This document shows positions 43,801 to 53,102 of a stretch of DNA of 64,000 nucleotides, in pieces. The stretch's first letter is position 1; every line of letters starts with the position of its first letter. Under the pieces are notes generated by a model, which saw only the letters and a list, made by a program, of their open reading frames with translations, ran no database searches and was not told the DNA's origin. This DNA comes from Paenibacillus sp. FSL R7-0273. GTDB taxonomy: Bacteria; Bacillota; Bacilli; Paenibacillales; Paenibacillaceae. A program made the position numbers and the translations under genes. The stretch covers positions 6,511,001-6,575,000 of the forward strand of contig NZ_CP009283.1 of NCBI RefSeq assembly GCF_000758625.1, in the 5' to 3' direction.

Positions 43801-46593
43801 TCAGCCCGTATTCCGCAGCCCTGCAGCAATACCGTTAATGGTCAGCAATACCTCACGCAGCAGCTCAGCGTCGTCACCCTCTGCATCACGCAATACTCTA
43901 AGCTCAGACAGCAGCTGCACCTGCAGGTAGCTGAGCGGATCGACATAAGGGTTCCGCAGACGGATAGATTCCTGGATAACAGGAACATTATCCAGAATGT
44001 CATGCTGCCCGGTGATCTTGAGGATCAGCTCGGAGGTCAGCTTGAATTCCGCTTCAATCTGGCCGAAGATGCGCTGGCGGGCCTCGTCGTTTTTGCCCAT
44101 GGAGGCATACTCCTTGGCAATAACCAGATCCGCCTTCGCGATCGCCATCTGCAGCGTATCAATCAGCGTCGTAAAGAACGAGAATTCTGCATACATCGTC
44201 TGCATGATCTTCAGGTTCTCTTCCTTGCCCTCATAGAAGCTCTGCAGCCCTGTTCCGGCCGCGTACCATGCCGGCAGCAGATAACGGCTCTGCGTCCAGG
44301 CGAATACCCAAGGAATCGCACGCAGATCCTCAAAGCGGTCGCTGTTCTTCCGCTTGGACGGGCGTGAGCCGATGTTCAGCTCGCCCACCTCAGGCAGAGG
44401 TGTCGATTCTTTGAAGAAGGACAGGAAATCCGGATCACGGAAGATCAGGTCCTGATATTTCGTCAGGGAAACCTCAGAGATACCGGCTACAATTTCATCC
44501 CATTTCGCTTCGTACAGGTCAGCTTGAGGTGTTCTCGCGTGAATAGCCGCTGTTACAAGTGCAGAGGTAGCCTGCTCCAGACTGCGGTATGCGATGCCCT
44601 GCATTGAATAACGGGAAGAGATGACTTCGCCCTGCTCGGTAATCTTGATTCCCCCGCCGATGGTCGAAGCCGGCTGGGCCAGGATGCTGCGGTTCAGCGG
44701 CATGCCGCCGCGTCCGAGCGCTCCGCCGCGTCCATGGAAGAACTTCAGCTTGATACCGAAGTCATCCGCAGTAGCCGTAATCTGCTTGAGGGCAACACGC
44801 AGCTCCCAGTTCGCAGTCACCACACCGCCGTCTTTGTTGCTGTCCGAATAGCCAAGCATAATTTCCTGCAGATCGTTCATCGCCCGTACTGCCTCACGGT
44901 AGATTGGCATGCTGAGCAGCGTTCTCATAATCTGCGGTGCATTATGCAGGTCATCAATGGTTTCAAACAGCGGTACCGCCTGCAGTGTGCAGACTACGGT
45001 TCCGTCATTGTCCTTGCGGAACAAGCCTACTTCTTTGGAGAATACCATGACCTCAAGAATATCACTCGCTGCTTCTGCCATACTGATCAGATAGCTGGTG
45101 ATACACTGCTTGCCGTATTCCTCCTGTGCCAGATAAACCGTACGGTATACTGCAAGGCATTCCTCAGTACTCTCACTGTAGGACTGGTACGGGGAAGTCA
45201 GCGGCCGCGGATCGTTCAGAATGGACTCAAGAAGCGTTACCTTCTGGTCTTCCGGCATATTGGCGTAATCCTGAGTGATGTTCATTTTGGCCAAAATCTC
45301 CGCCATTGCGTTCTCATGCTCCTGGCTATGCTGGCGTACATCCAGCGCGGCTGTATGGAAGCCGAACAGCTCCACCTGGCGGATAAGCTTCTTAATGTAG
45401 GTATCCGCTACATAATCGGCATAGTGATGCCGCAGGCTGCGGTCAATTACGTTCAGATCATCTATGAATTGCTGCGGAGTCGCGTAGCGCTCCGGCGTTC
45501 CTTTTCGCTCATCATCCAGCACGTTCTGTGTCTTGGAGATCATGTAGCTCAGCTTAATCCGGTAAGGCTCATTGTCATTACGCCAGGCGTCGACACGGTT
45601 CAGCTTAATAATCCCGCGGTCTTGCTCGATCGAATCCAACAGCTCATCCGTAACACTAACGATGCTTGTACTAAAGCTCAGATACTGCATCAGTTCACGC
45701 ATAATGCGCTGATATTCACGGATAGCCAGCTTACGCTGCAGACGCAGTGTCTGCATAGTCACGGCCGCGGTTACAGACGGATTACCGTCACGGTCGCCGC
45801 CGATCCATGATCCAAAACGCAGATAAGTCGGCACATGCCAGTTCTGACCCGGATAATATTTGCTCAAACATCGCTCAAGCTCTTGATATACGTCTGGCAG
45901 CACCTGAAAAATCGTCTCATGGAAGTAATACATTCCGTTACGCACTTCATCAAGCACTGTCGGCTTGCGGTCACGTAATTCATCCGTCTGCCACAGAGTA
46001 ATAACTTCGTTCAGCAGCTTCTCGCGGAGCTGTTCACGTTCGCGGAAGGTCAGCGTCGGATTGTCGAGACCCATCACATCATCGGAGATCCGTTTGTGAA
46101 TATCAAGAATGGCCCTCCGCATTGCTTCCGTAGGATGAGCGGTCATGACCAGCTCCAAGGACAGGTTATTCATAATATCATGAACATCCTCTTGGGAGAA
46201 GTCCCGTTCACGGAGCTCCTGAATCGCACTTTCGATAGATCCCGGCTGTACTGTGTCCCCGGCTGAGCGTTCATAATCGCGCTTACGGCGAATCCGGTGG
46301 TTCTGCTCAGCAATATTCACCAGTTGAAAATAAATGGCGAACGCCCGTATCACCTGGTGGCGATTCTCAGGATCCAGTGAACTAATCAGCTCTTTAAATT
46401 CATTGTGCAGTTCAGGCAAAAATAATGAGCGCAGCGATTTACTGGTTTCGCGGATCTTCTCCACGACCTCCAGCAGTTCGTTACCGCCTTGGTGAACCAA
46501 GACTTCGCCCAAGATGTTCCCCAGGAACCGTACGTCACGCCGCAGCAGGTTGTTGGAATTGCTTTTGCTGACAGCTGTCGTAAGTTCGGTCAT
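43801..46593 (-). CDS. ppc: Phosphoenolpyruvate carboxylase
   Basis: A 930-residue enzyme, normal bacterial length. The catalytic histidine motif is VMTAHPTEAMRR and the second signature FHGRGGALGRGGMP holds the glycine loop. GSWIGGDRDGNP is the third conserved block; the end IAAGLRNTG is the typical C-terminus. It adds bicarbonate to phosphoenolpyruvate to refill oxaloacetate. GAGGGAG precedes the ATG. It is a single-gene unit. Confidence 0.97.
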   Translation of the reverse strand: MTELTTAVSKSNSNNLLRRDVRFLGNILGEVLVHQGGNELLEVVEKIRETSKSLRSLFLPELHNEFKELISSLDPENRHQVIRAFAIYFQLVNIAEQNHRIRRKRDYERSAGDTVQPGSIESAIQELRERDFSQEDVHDIMNNLSLELVMTAHPTEAMRRAILDIHKRISDDVMGLDNPTLTFREREQLREKLLNEVITLWQTDELRDRKPTVLDEVRNGMYYFHETIFQVLPDVYQELERCLSKYYPGQNWHVPTYLRFGSWIGGDRDGNPSVTAAVTMQTLRLQRKLAIREYQRIMRELMQYLSFSTSIVSVTDELLDSIEQDRGIIKLNRVDAWRNDNEPYRIKLSYMISKTQNVLDDERKGTPERYATPQQFIDDLNVIDRSLRHHYADYVADTYIKKLIRQVELFGFHTAALDVRQHSQEHENAMAEILAKMNITQDYANMPEDQKVTLLESILNDPRPLTSPYQSYSESTEECLAVYRTVYLAQEEYGKQCITSYLISMAEAASDILEVMVFSKEVGLFRKDNDGTVVCTLQAVPLFETIDDLHNAPQIMRTLLSMPIYREAVRAMNDLQEIMLGYSDSNKDGGVVTANWELRVALKQITATADDFGIKLKFFHGRGGALGRGGMPLNRSILAQPASTIGGGIKITEQGEVISSRYSMQGIAYRSLEQATSALVTAAIHARTPQADLYEAKWDEIVAGISEVSLTKYQDLIFRDPDFLSFFKESTPLPEVGELNIGSRPSKRKNSDRFEDLRAIPWVFAWTQSRYLLPAWYAAGTGLQSFYEGKEENLKIMQTMYAEFSFFTTLIDTLQMAIAKADLVIAKEYASMGKNDEARQRIFGQIEAEFKLTSELILKITGQHDILDNVPVIQESIRLRNPYVDPLSYLQVQLLSELRVLRDAEGDDAELLREVLLTINGIAAGLRNTG

Positions 46594-46946
46594 GCTGCTC
46601 CCTCCATCCTCTTCCGGATCAATGTCCTAACATTGTCTATTCGAAGCTTTCCTCATATCATACAGTAAAAACAATCGGAAATCTCCAACTTATTACGCTG
46701 TAAAGCGCTGCAGTAATTACGATTATACACTAAATTCATTCTTTATACAGTCACAAAATAGTAATGTATCCTATTTTATTAGAATGGCTGGCTTAATGCG
46801 TATTTATGTGCAAGCTTTACATGGCATGTAGGTATTGATTGCATTATACACGGATTACGGAAGAATGGAAATTGGGGTTTTTGAAAAATAATCTGCTATG
46901 TATTGCAGGCCTGCTCAAATGGGCAGACCCGCGGATTGAATACGAT
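46594..46946. other. 353-base intergenic region upstream of ppc
   Basis: It should carry the ppc promoter. A TATAAT lies on the minus strand at 46727-46722, about 130 bases before the ATG, without a convincing -35. A hairpin GGTCTGC / GCAGGCC near 46905-46927 follows the holin-like gene but has no T-run. No gene is seen. Confidence 0.4.
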
Positions 46947-47228
46947 TTACTCTTTTGTATATCCGGTCCGGTAATTAAAAGCCAGTTCAAATAAGCCTGT
47001 AGCCGATAAGCCGGCAAGTCCGCCCGCCCATAGCCTGAGGACGATATCCAGCTCAGTAAACGGATATGCGGCGGCACCTATCAGCATTCCTGTCGCAAGA
47101 CCTGCAAACGGAATGGCGTTCCGCGGGAGATTAATATTATTTTTGATCAGCTGCACCAGCGCAAGAACAAACACGGCCAGCACTGACGCAAAGGTCATCA
47201 CATTATCCAAAATATCACTGCGTACCAT
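46947..47228 (-). CDS. Small holin-like membrane protein
   Basis: 93 residues with three hydrophobic segments: VMTFASVLAVFVLALVQLI, IPFAGLATGMLIGAAAYPF and LWAGGLAGLSATGLFELAF. The linker KNNINLPRN and the short charged tail are those of Bacillus phage holins encoded next to endolysins. It is the last gene of the tail cluster and probably opens the membrane for release. AAGGAATGAGC precedes the ATG. Confidence 0.7.
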   Translation of the reverse strand: MVRSDILDNVMTFASVLAVFVLALVQLIKNNINLPRNAIPFAGLATGMLIGAAAYPFTELDIVLRLWAGGLAGLSATGLFELAFNYRTGYTKE

Positions 47229-47283
47229 AAGCTCATTCCTTCCATATAAGTGTTCACTCTAATTAGAGAAGTATCTACTTCAT

Positions 47284-47976
47284 CTACCGGCTGCTTGTAA
47301 TTTCAACCGTCCGGGTCGCAGCGTTATAACTTACTCCTGCCCCTAACGCTTTTGCTACAGCACGTACCGGCACATAGGTAACCCCTGCTTCTATATATCC
47401 CTCGGCAATCTTGCACCCGTTGACGTTCACTATAGCCGGTATAGTATTTTTCACCCCGGTCTCCTCCTCTGTAATGATTAGCTTGCACACTGCATCAACT
47501 GCAGACGGAGCGGGCTGGGCCCCTGCCAACAGGTTTGCAATCGTCAGGCCAAAGCTCATCTGAAAATGAGGATAATCCTTGAAGCTGCTCCAGTCTCCGC
47601 CCCACTCGAACCCAAGTGCCTTAGCCTGCTGTACAACCTCCTGCCAATCAGCTGTGCCGTCCCGGTCTCCATCACGCTTCATATCCCATGATGCACTGGA
47701 GCCGTCCGGCAGCAGCAGCGCAAAATCAACCGCTAGCCCGTAGTTATGAAAGCTGTAGCCGCCCCGGGCATTGGTAACGATATTACCAGCAGAGGTACGT
47801 CCTTGGGCATACAGCCTGTCCTGTTCACTAAAGGTGCGGAGTCCCTGAGTTATAAGAACCGGAACACCGCAGGTGTAACAGCGTTCAATCAGCTTATCCG
47901 CGGCGGCGGACACGACCGGATGCAGTCCTTTTAGACGAGCGGCTGATTTAGCTTTGATCTGAGCCAGCGTCAGCAT
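47284..47976 (-). CDS. Endolysin: M15 D-Ala-D-Ala/L-Ala-D-Glu peptidase with C-terminal copper-amine-oxidase-like domain
   Basis: 230 residues. The N-terminal ~150 form an M15 (CwlK/VanY-like) peptidase: LITQGLRTFSEQDRLYAQGR, the zinc motif SFHNYGLAVDF and the second histidine in YPHFQMS. The C-terminal ~60 residues (VNGCKIAEGYIEAGVTYVPV) are a copper amine oxidase N-domain-like repeat, a wall-binding module common in Paenibacillus. It should cut peptidoglycan side chains to free the particles. ATG at 47976 follows GGGAGG by eight bases. The start overlaps the neighbouring membrane gene. Confidence 0.88.
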   Translation of the reverse strand: MLTLAQIKAKSAARLKGLHPVVSAAADKLIERCYTCGVPVLITQGLRTFSEQDRLYAQGRTSAGNIVTNARGGYSFHNYGLAVDFALLLPDGSSASWDMKRDGDRDGTADWQEVVQQAKALGFEWGGDWSSFKDYPHFQMSFGLTIANLLAGAQPAPSAVDAVCKLIITEEETGVKNTIPAIVNVNGCKIAEGYIEAGVTYVPVRAVAKALGAGVSYNAATRTVEITSSR

Positions 47977-48340
47977 GCTTGGCACCTCCCTTTTTTAAAT
48001 CTGAAAGTACAATGAACAAATCTCTCCGTCTGGTATACATCAGCACAGTCAGAATACTTAAGCCAAGTGTTGTACCCGTCTGGGCAACTGCCCATGCATG
48101 GGATTGGAGCGAAGCCAGCACCGCATCTGTGCCTACTGCACTGCTGAATCTGAGCCAGAAGGCCACAGCCATTTTCACTGTATATGCTCCCAGGAAAAAG
48201 AATGCTGCCAGCATAAATAAGCTGATTACCCTTGCCCGGATTCTCCGGCGGAAATACAAAAAAAGCGCAACCATTAGAAGCAGCGCACAAACAAACGAAA
48301 TGAAATATGCTATTAATAAAACAACATCAATTATGCCCAT
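47948..48340 (-). CDS. Multi-span membrane protein in lysis region
   Basis: 130 residues with hydrophobic segments VVLLIAYFISFVCALLLMVA, VISLFMLAAFFFLGAYTVKM and QTGTTLGLSILTVLMYT. The charged C-terminus ends AKHADAGSDQS. Position between fibre genes and endolysin suggests a holin or accessory lysis role; no family is recognised with certainty. It overlaps the endolysin gene by 29 bases and the preceding small gene by 14. Confidence 0.55.
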   Translation of the reverse strand: MGIIDVVLLIAYFISFVCALLLMVALFLYFRRRIRARVISLFMLAAFFFLGAYTVKMAVAFWLRFSSAVGTDAVLASLQSHAWAVAQTGTTLGLSILTVLMYTRRRDLFIVLSDLKKGGAKHADAGSDQS

Positions 48341-48524
48341 CGTCTACACCCCGGTCATAAATTAAAAATTCGGCAAACCCGTTATTTCTGATTTCCTGTT
48401 GAATGTCCTGTGATACATCTTTATATCTGTGGATGGATAAGGCCACCCGGCCAGCAGCCCGGGCAAGCTCCTTTTCCCTGGCGCGATGCAGGGGTGATAG
48501 CCGCTTGATCCATTTGCTCAGCAC
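48327..48524 (-). CDS. Small basic protein of unknown function (65 aa)
   Basis: A charged, helical 65-residue protein (SPLHRAREKELARAAGRVAL) without membrane segments. It lies one base after the XhlA-like gene and overlaps the next one, so it is supported mainly by tight packing in the operon. No family recognised. Confidence 0.5.
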   Translation of the reverse strand: MLSKWIKRLSPLHRAREKELARAAGRVALSIHRYKDVSQDIQQEIRNNGFAEFLIYDRGVDDGHN

Positions 48525-48525
48525 G

Positions 48526-48825
48526 TTATCTCCCCCTGTTCTCCTCGTTTACTTCTTCGGCGGCGTGGTCAACCTTTAGCCGTTGCAGCACCTCCAGAGT
48601 CGGCGCCATAAAATCAGAGCGCTCTTTGTCGAGTATGTTCTGCAGCCGGTCCCGGTCATCCTCCGCACGCTCCAGCAGCTCCCGCGGCACCAGATTCCCC
48701 TTCACAATCGACCTAAGCAGCACCAGAAAAATCACCAGCAGCACCAAAGCCACTATATAGGCCAGCCCGTATTTATCGGCAAGCGGCAGCAGCTTTTCTA
48801 AATTCGCGATATCGTTGCTATTCAT
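48526..48825 (-). CDS. Single-span membrane protein with coiled-coil tail
   Basis: 99 residues. One membrane helix (AYIVALVLLVIFLVLLRSIV) is followed by a charged helical tail (ELLERAEDDRDRLQNILDKE). In position it matches the haemolysin XhlA of PBSX, though the domain order is reversed (XhlA has the helix at the C-terminus). A role in host lysis is likely. GGAGCGGGGGG precedes the ATG. Confidence 0.55.
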   Translation of the reverse strand: MNSNDIANLEKLLPLADKYGLAYIVALVLLVIFLVLLRSIVKGNLVPRELLERAEDDRDRLQNILDKERSDFMAPTLEVLQRLKVDHAAEEVNEENRGR

Positions 48826-48879
48826 CCCCCCGCTCCTTTCTGGTTGTTAGAAATATGCCATCATAAATTGTTAAATCAT

Positions 48880-50688
48880 TTATTCGTAGGCTGCCCAGTT
48901 GACTCCTGCCCAGTTTCCTGGACCAGGGTCTCTAAAATTGTAACCATAGTCCATATGAAACCCATTTGAAGTAATATACGTATTTTCCCCAGGTGATGCA
49001 GCACCAATTTTACTCATAGCATTAAAGTCCATAGGTTTATCTCTGTTTCCTAACCCAATCCACTCACTACCATCTGAATTATTTTTTGAAACTAGACTGA
49101 AAACTACGCCTGGACTTTGATTCATGTATCCATTTGCTGCTATACTCCAGTTTTGATATCCATGGCTAAATTTAGAAATTGTTCCATGTCCCCATACATC
49201 GTAGTATCCGAAGTTGTTATATATATCACGATTTCCGTAAACGATTCGATACTGATAGTGAACTAAATTTGGTGTAAAGCCTACGTTAATATCCCAGGGG
49301 GCATCAACATTACTTGCCATGACTTGCCATCCATTACTTAATGCTTTCCGTCCTCCGACATTTATCTGCCCGATCTTTGCCGCCAAAGTACCAAAATCAT
49401 CGCTTCCTGATGCTGCTACTCCCTTGCCGCTAATGGCGGAGGCGATACTGCTTTTCCCATTAGCGACAGATTGAAAAAGGTCCGCGCTCCAAGCTCCCCA
49501 AACATTATTTTCTTTGGTTCGCATGAAGAATGAATTAACTCCTCCATTTAGACGGTGCGCCTTTTGAAGCACATAGCTAGTTGCATTCGAATGGCATTGA
49601 ACCTCAATATAAAACCATGTTGCAGTTCCATCTGGAGAATTCTTCAAGCTATCTCCGTTATAAAAACCGTTGGCTGTTAAATTATTTAGGTCTGCGCCGC
49701 TAATAGCAAGAGATCTACCATCGTCACCAGTAAGTCTATACTTTTGCCACGCTTTAGCATCCGTGTATACCTTGGCATTATTCTCAGCCGTATTCGCCTT
49801 TGTCTGGGCACCTGCAGGCGTTTCCTTTGCATTAAGCTGAGTCTGAATGGCGCTGGTTACACCGTCCAAATATGCAAACTCCGCATTGGAGACAACACCT
49901 GTCCCAATTTTTGAAGCATCAATTGCTGCTGCTGCATTAATATCTGCATTGACAATAGCTCCAGCGGTAATAGCTGCTGTGCCTGCTCCGGCGGCCATGG
50001 TAATATCTCCGGCAATTGCCGGAAGCCTTGCTGCAGCGAGTGTTCCGCTAGTCAGGTCTCCTGCAGATCTTGTTGCCAGATCAGCGAGGGTCGAGCCCGT
50101 TTTACTGATCTTTCCCCAGCCGATAGCGGCAGCGCTGTTCACATCAGCGTCAACGATAACCCCAGCCGCAATAGCCGTTACCCCGTCACTAGTGCTCGTA
50201 ACATCCCCGGTATGATTCGGGTGGGTGTAATTATTGGCTCCTGCAGCCACTCCGTCCAGCTTTGCCTTGTCTGCGGCACTCATTAAACCTGCAGCAGCTG
50301 AAGTAGCGGCTGAGGTACTGGCTTTAGCATTCCATGCGCTTTTCTCTGTGTCTGTGGCAAAGCGGTGGGTAGCATCTTCAGTGATCATCGTAGCCGGGTG
50401 GGTGGCCGGATGCGCATAATTGTTCGCACCGGCAGCCACACCGTCCAGCTTTGCTTTATCAGCTGCTGCCATAAGGCCAGCAGCGCTGGCCGTTGCCGCC
50501 GCTGTTGAAGCTTTGGCATTCCAGGCGGTGCGTTCAGCGGCAGTAATATGCTTCACTGCATCAGCAGCATGATCCTGTGCGCCCTTCACCGCAGTATCCA
50601 AAATATCCATATTGCCGTTGATATCCGCAATATCAACAATGTCTGTTCCATCCGGCTTTTTCAATCCCAGATTGCCTGTAGTTTTCAT
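48880..50688 (-). CDS. Tail fibre protein with repeats, receptor-binding candidate
   Basis: 602 residues. The N-terminus KTTGNLGLKKPDGTDIVDIA is the usual attachment start of Bacillus-type tail fibres. Residues ~45-160 hold two near-copies of a unit containing AWNAKAST, AAGLMxAADKAKLDGVAAGA and HP turns. DVNSAAAIGWGKISKTGSTL and later AAAIDASKIGTGVVS are beta-rich stalk repeats. From about residue 320 the sequence changes to a unique aromatic-rich domain (YRIVYGNRDIYNNFGYYDVW) whose DNA is clearly more A/T-rich than the stalk. This C-terminal part most likely binds the target cell and may have been exchanged by recombination. Confidence 0.82.
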   Translation of the reverse strand: MKTTGNLGLKKPDGTDIVDIADINGNMDILDTAVKGAQDHAADAVKHITAAERTAWNAKASTAAATASAAGLMAAADKAKLDGVAAGANNYAHPATHPATMITEDATHRFATDTEKSAWNAKASTSAATSAAAGLMSAADKAKLDGVAAGANNYTHPNHTGDVTSTSDGVTAIAAGVIVDADVNSAAAIGWGKISKTGSTLADLATRSAGDLTSGTLAAARLPAIAGDITMAAGAGTAAITAGAIVNADINAAAAIDASKIGTGVVSNAEFAYLDGVTSAIQTQLNAKETPAGAQTKANTAENNAKVYTDAKAWQKYRLTGDDGRSLAISGADLNNLTANGFYNGDSLKNSPDGTATWFYIEVQCHSNATSYVLQKAHRLNGGVNSFFMRTKENNVWGAWSADLFQSVANGKSSIASAISGKGVAASGSDDFGTLAAKIGQINVGGRKALSNGWQVMASNVDAPWDINVGFTPNLVHYQYRIVYGNRDIYNNFGYYDVWGHGTISKFSHGYQNWSIAANGYMNQSPGVVFSLVSKNNSDGSEWIGLGNRDKPMDFNAMSKIGAASPGENTYITSNGFHMDYGYNFRDPGPGNWAGVNWAAYE

Positions 50689-50699
50689 AGTTCACGCTC

Positions 50700-51311
50700 C
50701 TATTCGTATACTCTTAACTCGTTCCAGGTCCGCTCATGCGCACCTCTCCAGGTGAGTGCCTTGACTGAATCCCACCACGTATAGCTGTACACAAACTCGT
50801 AGGCCAGATGCGCCGGCTTAATCTCTTCAATGATCTGGATTAACCCGGACATATTAGCGGGGATACCCAGGGTACCTACAAACCGAACCTGGAAGCTGTA
50901 CTCTCCCGGCACATCTACAACCTCAACATCCCCGCCTGAAAAAGCGGACGCCGTCCGCCGGATCATCTTCGGTGTAGTCGTTCCGCTTCCGCGCAGCTTC
51001 GCCTTGATCATCTCCCGGCGGGTCGCATAGGATTTAGTATTATCCGTAGTCAAGGCCAATACATTCTCCCAGCGGGCCAGCCCCCAGGTTGCCAATTCTA
51101 CGTCCGTCTGTAATGCGGAATCTTCTATTGAATAGCGAAGCTGTCCACATTCTATACCATTGCTTTCCTGAATCTCTTCCATCTCAATGACACCCTGGTA
51201 ATATTCAGGCAGGTATTGCATCAGGTCCGGCAGGGTGAATCCGGGCCCCTCCTGCAGAGAACGATCGGATGAATAGCTTATTGTTCCATATAAATGCTCG
51301 CCGTAGGCCAT
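50700..51311 (-). CDS. Baseplate protein, XkdU/YmfQ-like (DUF2313)
   Basis: 203 residues with the family features DLMQYLPEYYQGVIEMEEIQ, then ATWGLARWENVLAL, RREMIKAKLRGSGTTTPKMI and ending HLAYEFVYSYTWWDSV. In Mu- and PBSX-like tails this protein follows the baseplate J protein and joins the baseplate to the fibres. Here two tropism-type genes stand between it and the J protein. Confidence 0.85.
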   Translation of the reverse strand: MAYGEHLYGTISYSSDRSLQEGPGFTLPDLMQYLPEYYQGVIEMEEIQESNGIECGQLRYSIEDSALQTDVELATWGLARWENVLALTTDNTKSYATRREMIKAKLRGSGTTTPKMIRRTASAFSGGDVEVVDVPGEYSFQVRFVGTLGIPANMSGLIQIIEEIKPAHLAYEFVYSYTWWDSVKALTWRGAHERTWNELRVYE

Positions 51312-51313
51312 TG

Positions 51314-51649
51314 CTATACCCCCTTGAGCTGATTCCAGCTGATCGGTCCTTTGGGCATATGGTCATGCGTATGCCCCGCCGGCGGAAACACATCCGGCTT
51401 GCCGGCTATGCCGGACCAGGCTACGCTGTCTGCCGTCTGCGCATAATCGACCTTGCCGTTGTTGTTGGTGTCATAGATGCTTTTCAGCATGTCACCGGTA
51501 CTCTGTGATGCGACCAGCAGCTTGTTCACGCTGCCTGTTCCGATATACAGCTTGCCGGTATCGGTGCAGTAGCCCAGCTCGCCCGCAGCAAGCACCCCCA
51601 GCGCACTTTCCGGCCCGCGGCGGATCTGTATCAATGTCTTCAGTGCCAT
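51314..51649 (-). CDS. Short tail protein with tropism-determinant N-terminal domain
   Basis: 111 residues. The opening LIQIRRGPESALGVLAAGEL followed by GYCTDTGKLYIGTG is the motif found at the N-terminus of phage major tropism determinants and hyaluronidase-like fibres. The remainder (YDTNNNGKVDYAQTADSVAW) is typical fibre shaft. It may be an adaptor or a trimmed fibre. It starts two bases after the XkdU gene. Confidence 0.72.
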   Translation of the reverse strand: MALKTLIQIRRGPESALGVLAAGELGYCTDTGKLYIGTGSVNKLLVASQSTGDMLKSIYDTNNNGKVDYAQTADSVAWSGIAGKPDVFPPAGHTHDHMPKGPISWNQLKGV

Positions 51650-51661
51650 CTCTGCCGCCTC

Positions 51662-52684
51662 CTAGAATGTGCCGCCGTCAATACTGGCTACCGTCAGCTT
51701 GTTGCCGTTAGCTGCGTCATATACAATGCTGCTTCCATCGACATTGGCTGCTACCCCGCTTGCATCTACAGTGATTCCTTTACCTGCAGTAACTGCGATC
51801 GCATCGGCTGTAACCGTGATGCCGCTTCCGGCACCGATGTTTAAGGTCACTGAATCCGCCTGTCCTCCGCCGGTTAAACCATTACCGGCAGTGATTGTCT
51901 GCAGCGCACCGCCCGTACGCACCCAGGCACTGCCGTTCCAGCTGTAGATTTTCTGCTCATCGTCCACATAAGCGGTCCAGCCTACTGCCGGAGGGTAGTA
52001 CACCCAGGCTGCGGATTGATACTCGGCAATCTGGCTGCCTTTTCCCGCCCATACGCCGGTAGCCGCGGCCGGAATGATATACCGGTCTCCTTCTAATGGA
52101 GAAGCAGGCGGAGCCGTCAGATTCTGGTCTTTTACCGAGCTCTGCGGCTCGATATTATGCTTGGCCAGCTCAATCTCGTTTCGGATCTTTTGTGCCGACC
52201 ACAGGTCTGTAATGGCTATGCCCGTATCATTGATCACACGGTGCTTTGCGGCATCATCGAGATGAGTCTTAATTTCTGCCGCTGTTTTTACATTCGTGCC
52301 GTCAGAGACCTTATTTACATGTCCCGAGGTGATATCCGCCTTAAGCACCTTAGCATAGGTTGTACCGTCGGCAATATCATCGGCTGTTCCCGTCAGATCA
52401 GTCAGCTTCTGGGCGTTAATCCGGCGCCAGGCTGCCCCGTCGTCAAAATACAAATAACCGCTGTTCGTCCCGCTTGTTACATAATATAATCGCCCAACAG
52501 AAGCAGCTGCGGGACGCGAAGCCTCGGGGCCGGATAAAGCCCGTCCGACCATCGAATTGGAAGTGCCGTCACCAATATAGACTTCTTTGGTGTCTGTGCA
52601 GAAGCCTATTTCACCAGCCTTGAGCACGCCATAAGTGGATAGCTCCGCTTTTGTGCCGCGTTTTACTTGAATCGTCTGTGCCAT
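51662..52684 (-). CDS. Tail fibre-like protein with tropism-determinant N-terminal domain
   Basis: 340 residues. The N-terminus TIQVKRGTKAELSTYGVLKA followed by FCTDTKEVYIGDG is the tropism-determinant fold. The middle has a DUF2793-like segment (PPASPLEGDRYIIPAAATG, then YPPAVGWTAYVDDEQKIYSW), and the end is repetitive beta (ITAGNGLTGGGQADSVTLNI). Chosen start MAQTIQ follows AGAGGTG. It is probably a second fibre or fibre-adaptor of the particle. Confidence 0.78.
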   Translation of the reverse strand: MAQTIQVKRGTKAELSTYGVLKAGEIGFCTDTKEVYIGDGTSNSMVGRALSGPEASRPAAASVGRLYYVTSGTNSGYLYFDDGAAWRRINAQKLTDLTGTADDIADGTTYAKVLKADITSGHVNKVSDGTNVKTAAEIKTHLDDAAKHRVINDTGIAITDLWSAQKIRNEIELAKHNIEPQSSVKDQNLTAPPASPLEGDRYIIPAAATGVWAGKGSQIAEYQSAAWVYYPPAVGWTAYVDDEQKIYSWNGSAWVRTGGALQTITAGNGLTGGGQADSVTLNIGAGSGITVTADAIAVTAGKGITVDASGVAANVDGSSIVYDAANGNKLTVASIDGGTF

Positions 52685-52685
52685 A

Positions 52686-53099
52686 TTACACCTCTCTTTT
52701 AAAAGATCCGCCGTCAATCAGTCCCGCACTTTTATATCGTTCAATCTCGCGCTGGGCGGCGGTCAGCCCCGTTTGCAGCACGTTGATATCATCGGCCTCC
52801 ACGGTATCACCCGGGGTTTCATAGGTCACATATACCTCTGGAACCTCCGCAAAAATCTTAATGATCCGCCGCCAGGGCGCTTCATCCGGAAAAGAAACCG
52901 AAAAATTACGAAGCTCAGTCCCGCTGAAGCGTGATCCGGTGTATACCGTTATGCTTTGGTTATTAATGTTGTCGTGGGTAAGCTGTCCACTGTAAACCCC
53001 GCTTGTGAGCATGAGCTTTTCTTCCACGACATAGCTGCCGCCGCTGGCTTTTTTATTCAGCTTTTCTTTGAACACATCCACCTGCTCCGGGTACCCCAT
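52686..53099 (-). CDS. Baseplate-associated structural protein (137 aa)
   Basis: The N-terminus YPEQVDVFKEKLNKKASGG and the C-terminus TAAQREIERYKSAGLIDGGS resemble a small protein found between baseplate J and fibre genes in Bacillus and Paenibacillus tail clusters, sometimes mislabelled phosphoglucomutase. The middle is beta-rich. It likely connects fibres to the baseplate. Two bases separate it from the J gene. Confidence 0.6.
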   Translation of the reverse strand: MGYPEQVDVFKEKLNKKASGGSYVVEEKLMLTSGVYSGQLTHDNINNQSITVYTGSRFSGTELRNFSVSFPDEAPWRRIIKIFAEVPEVYVTYETPGDTVEADDINVLQTGLTAAQREIERYKSAGLIDGGSFKREV

Positions 53100-53102
53100 C
53101 TG

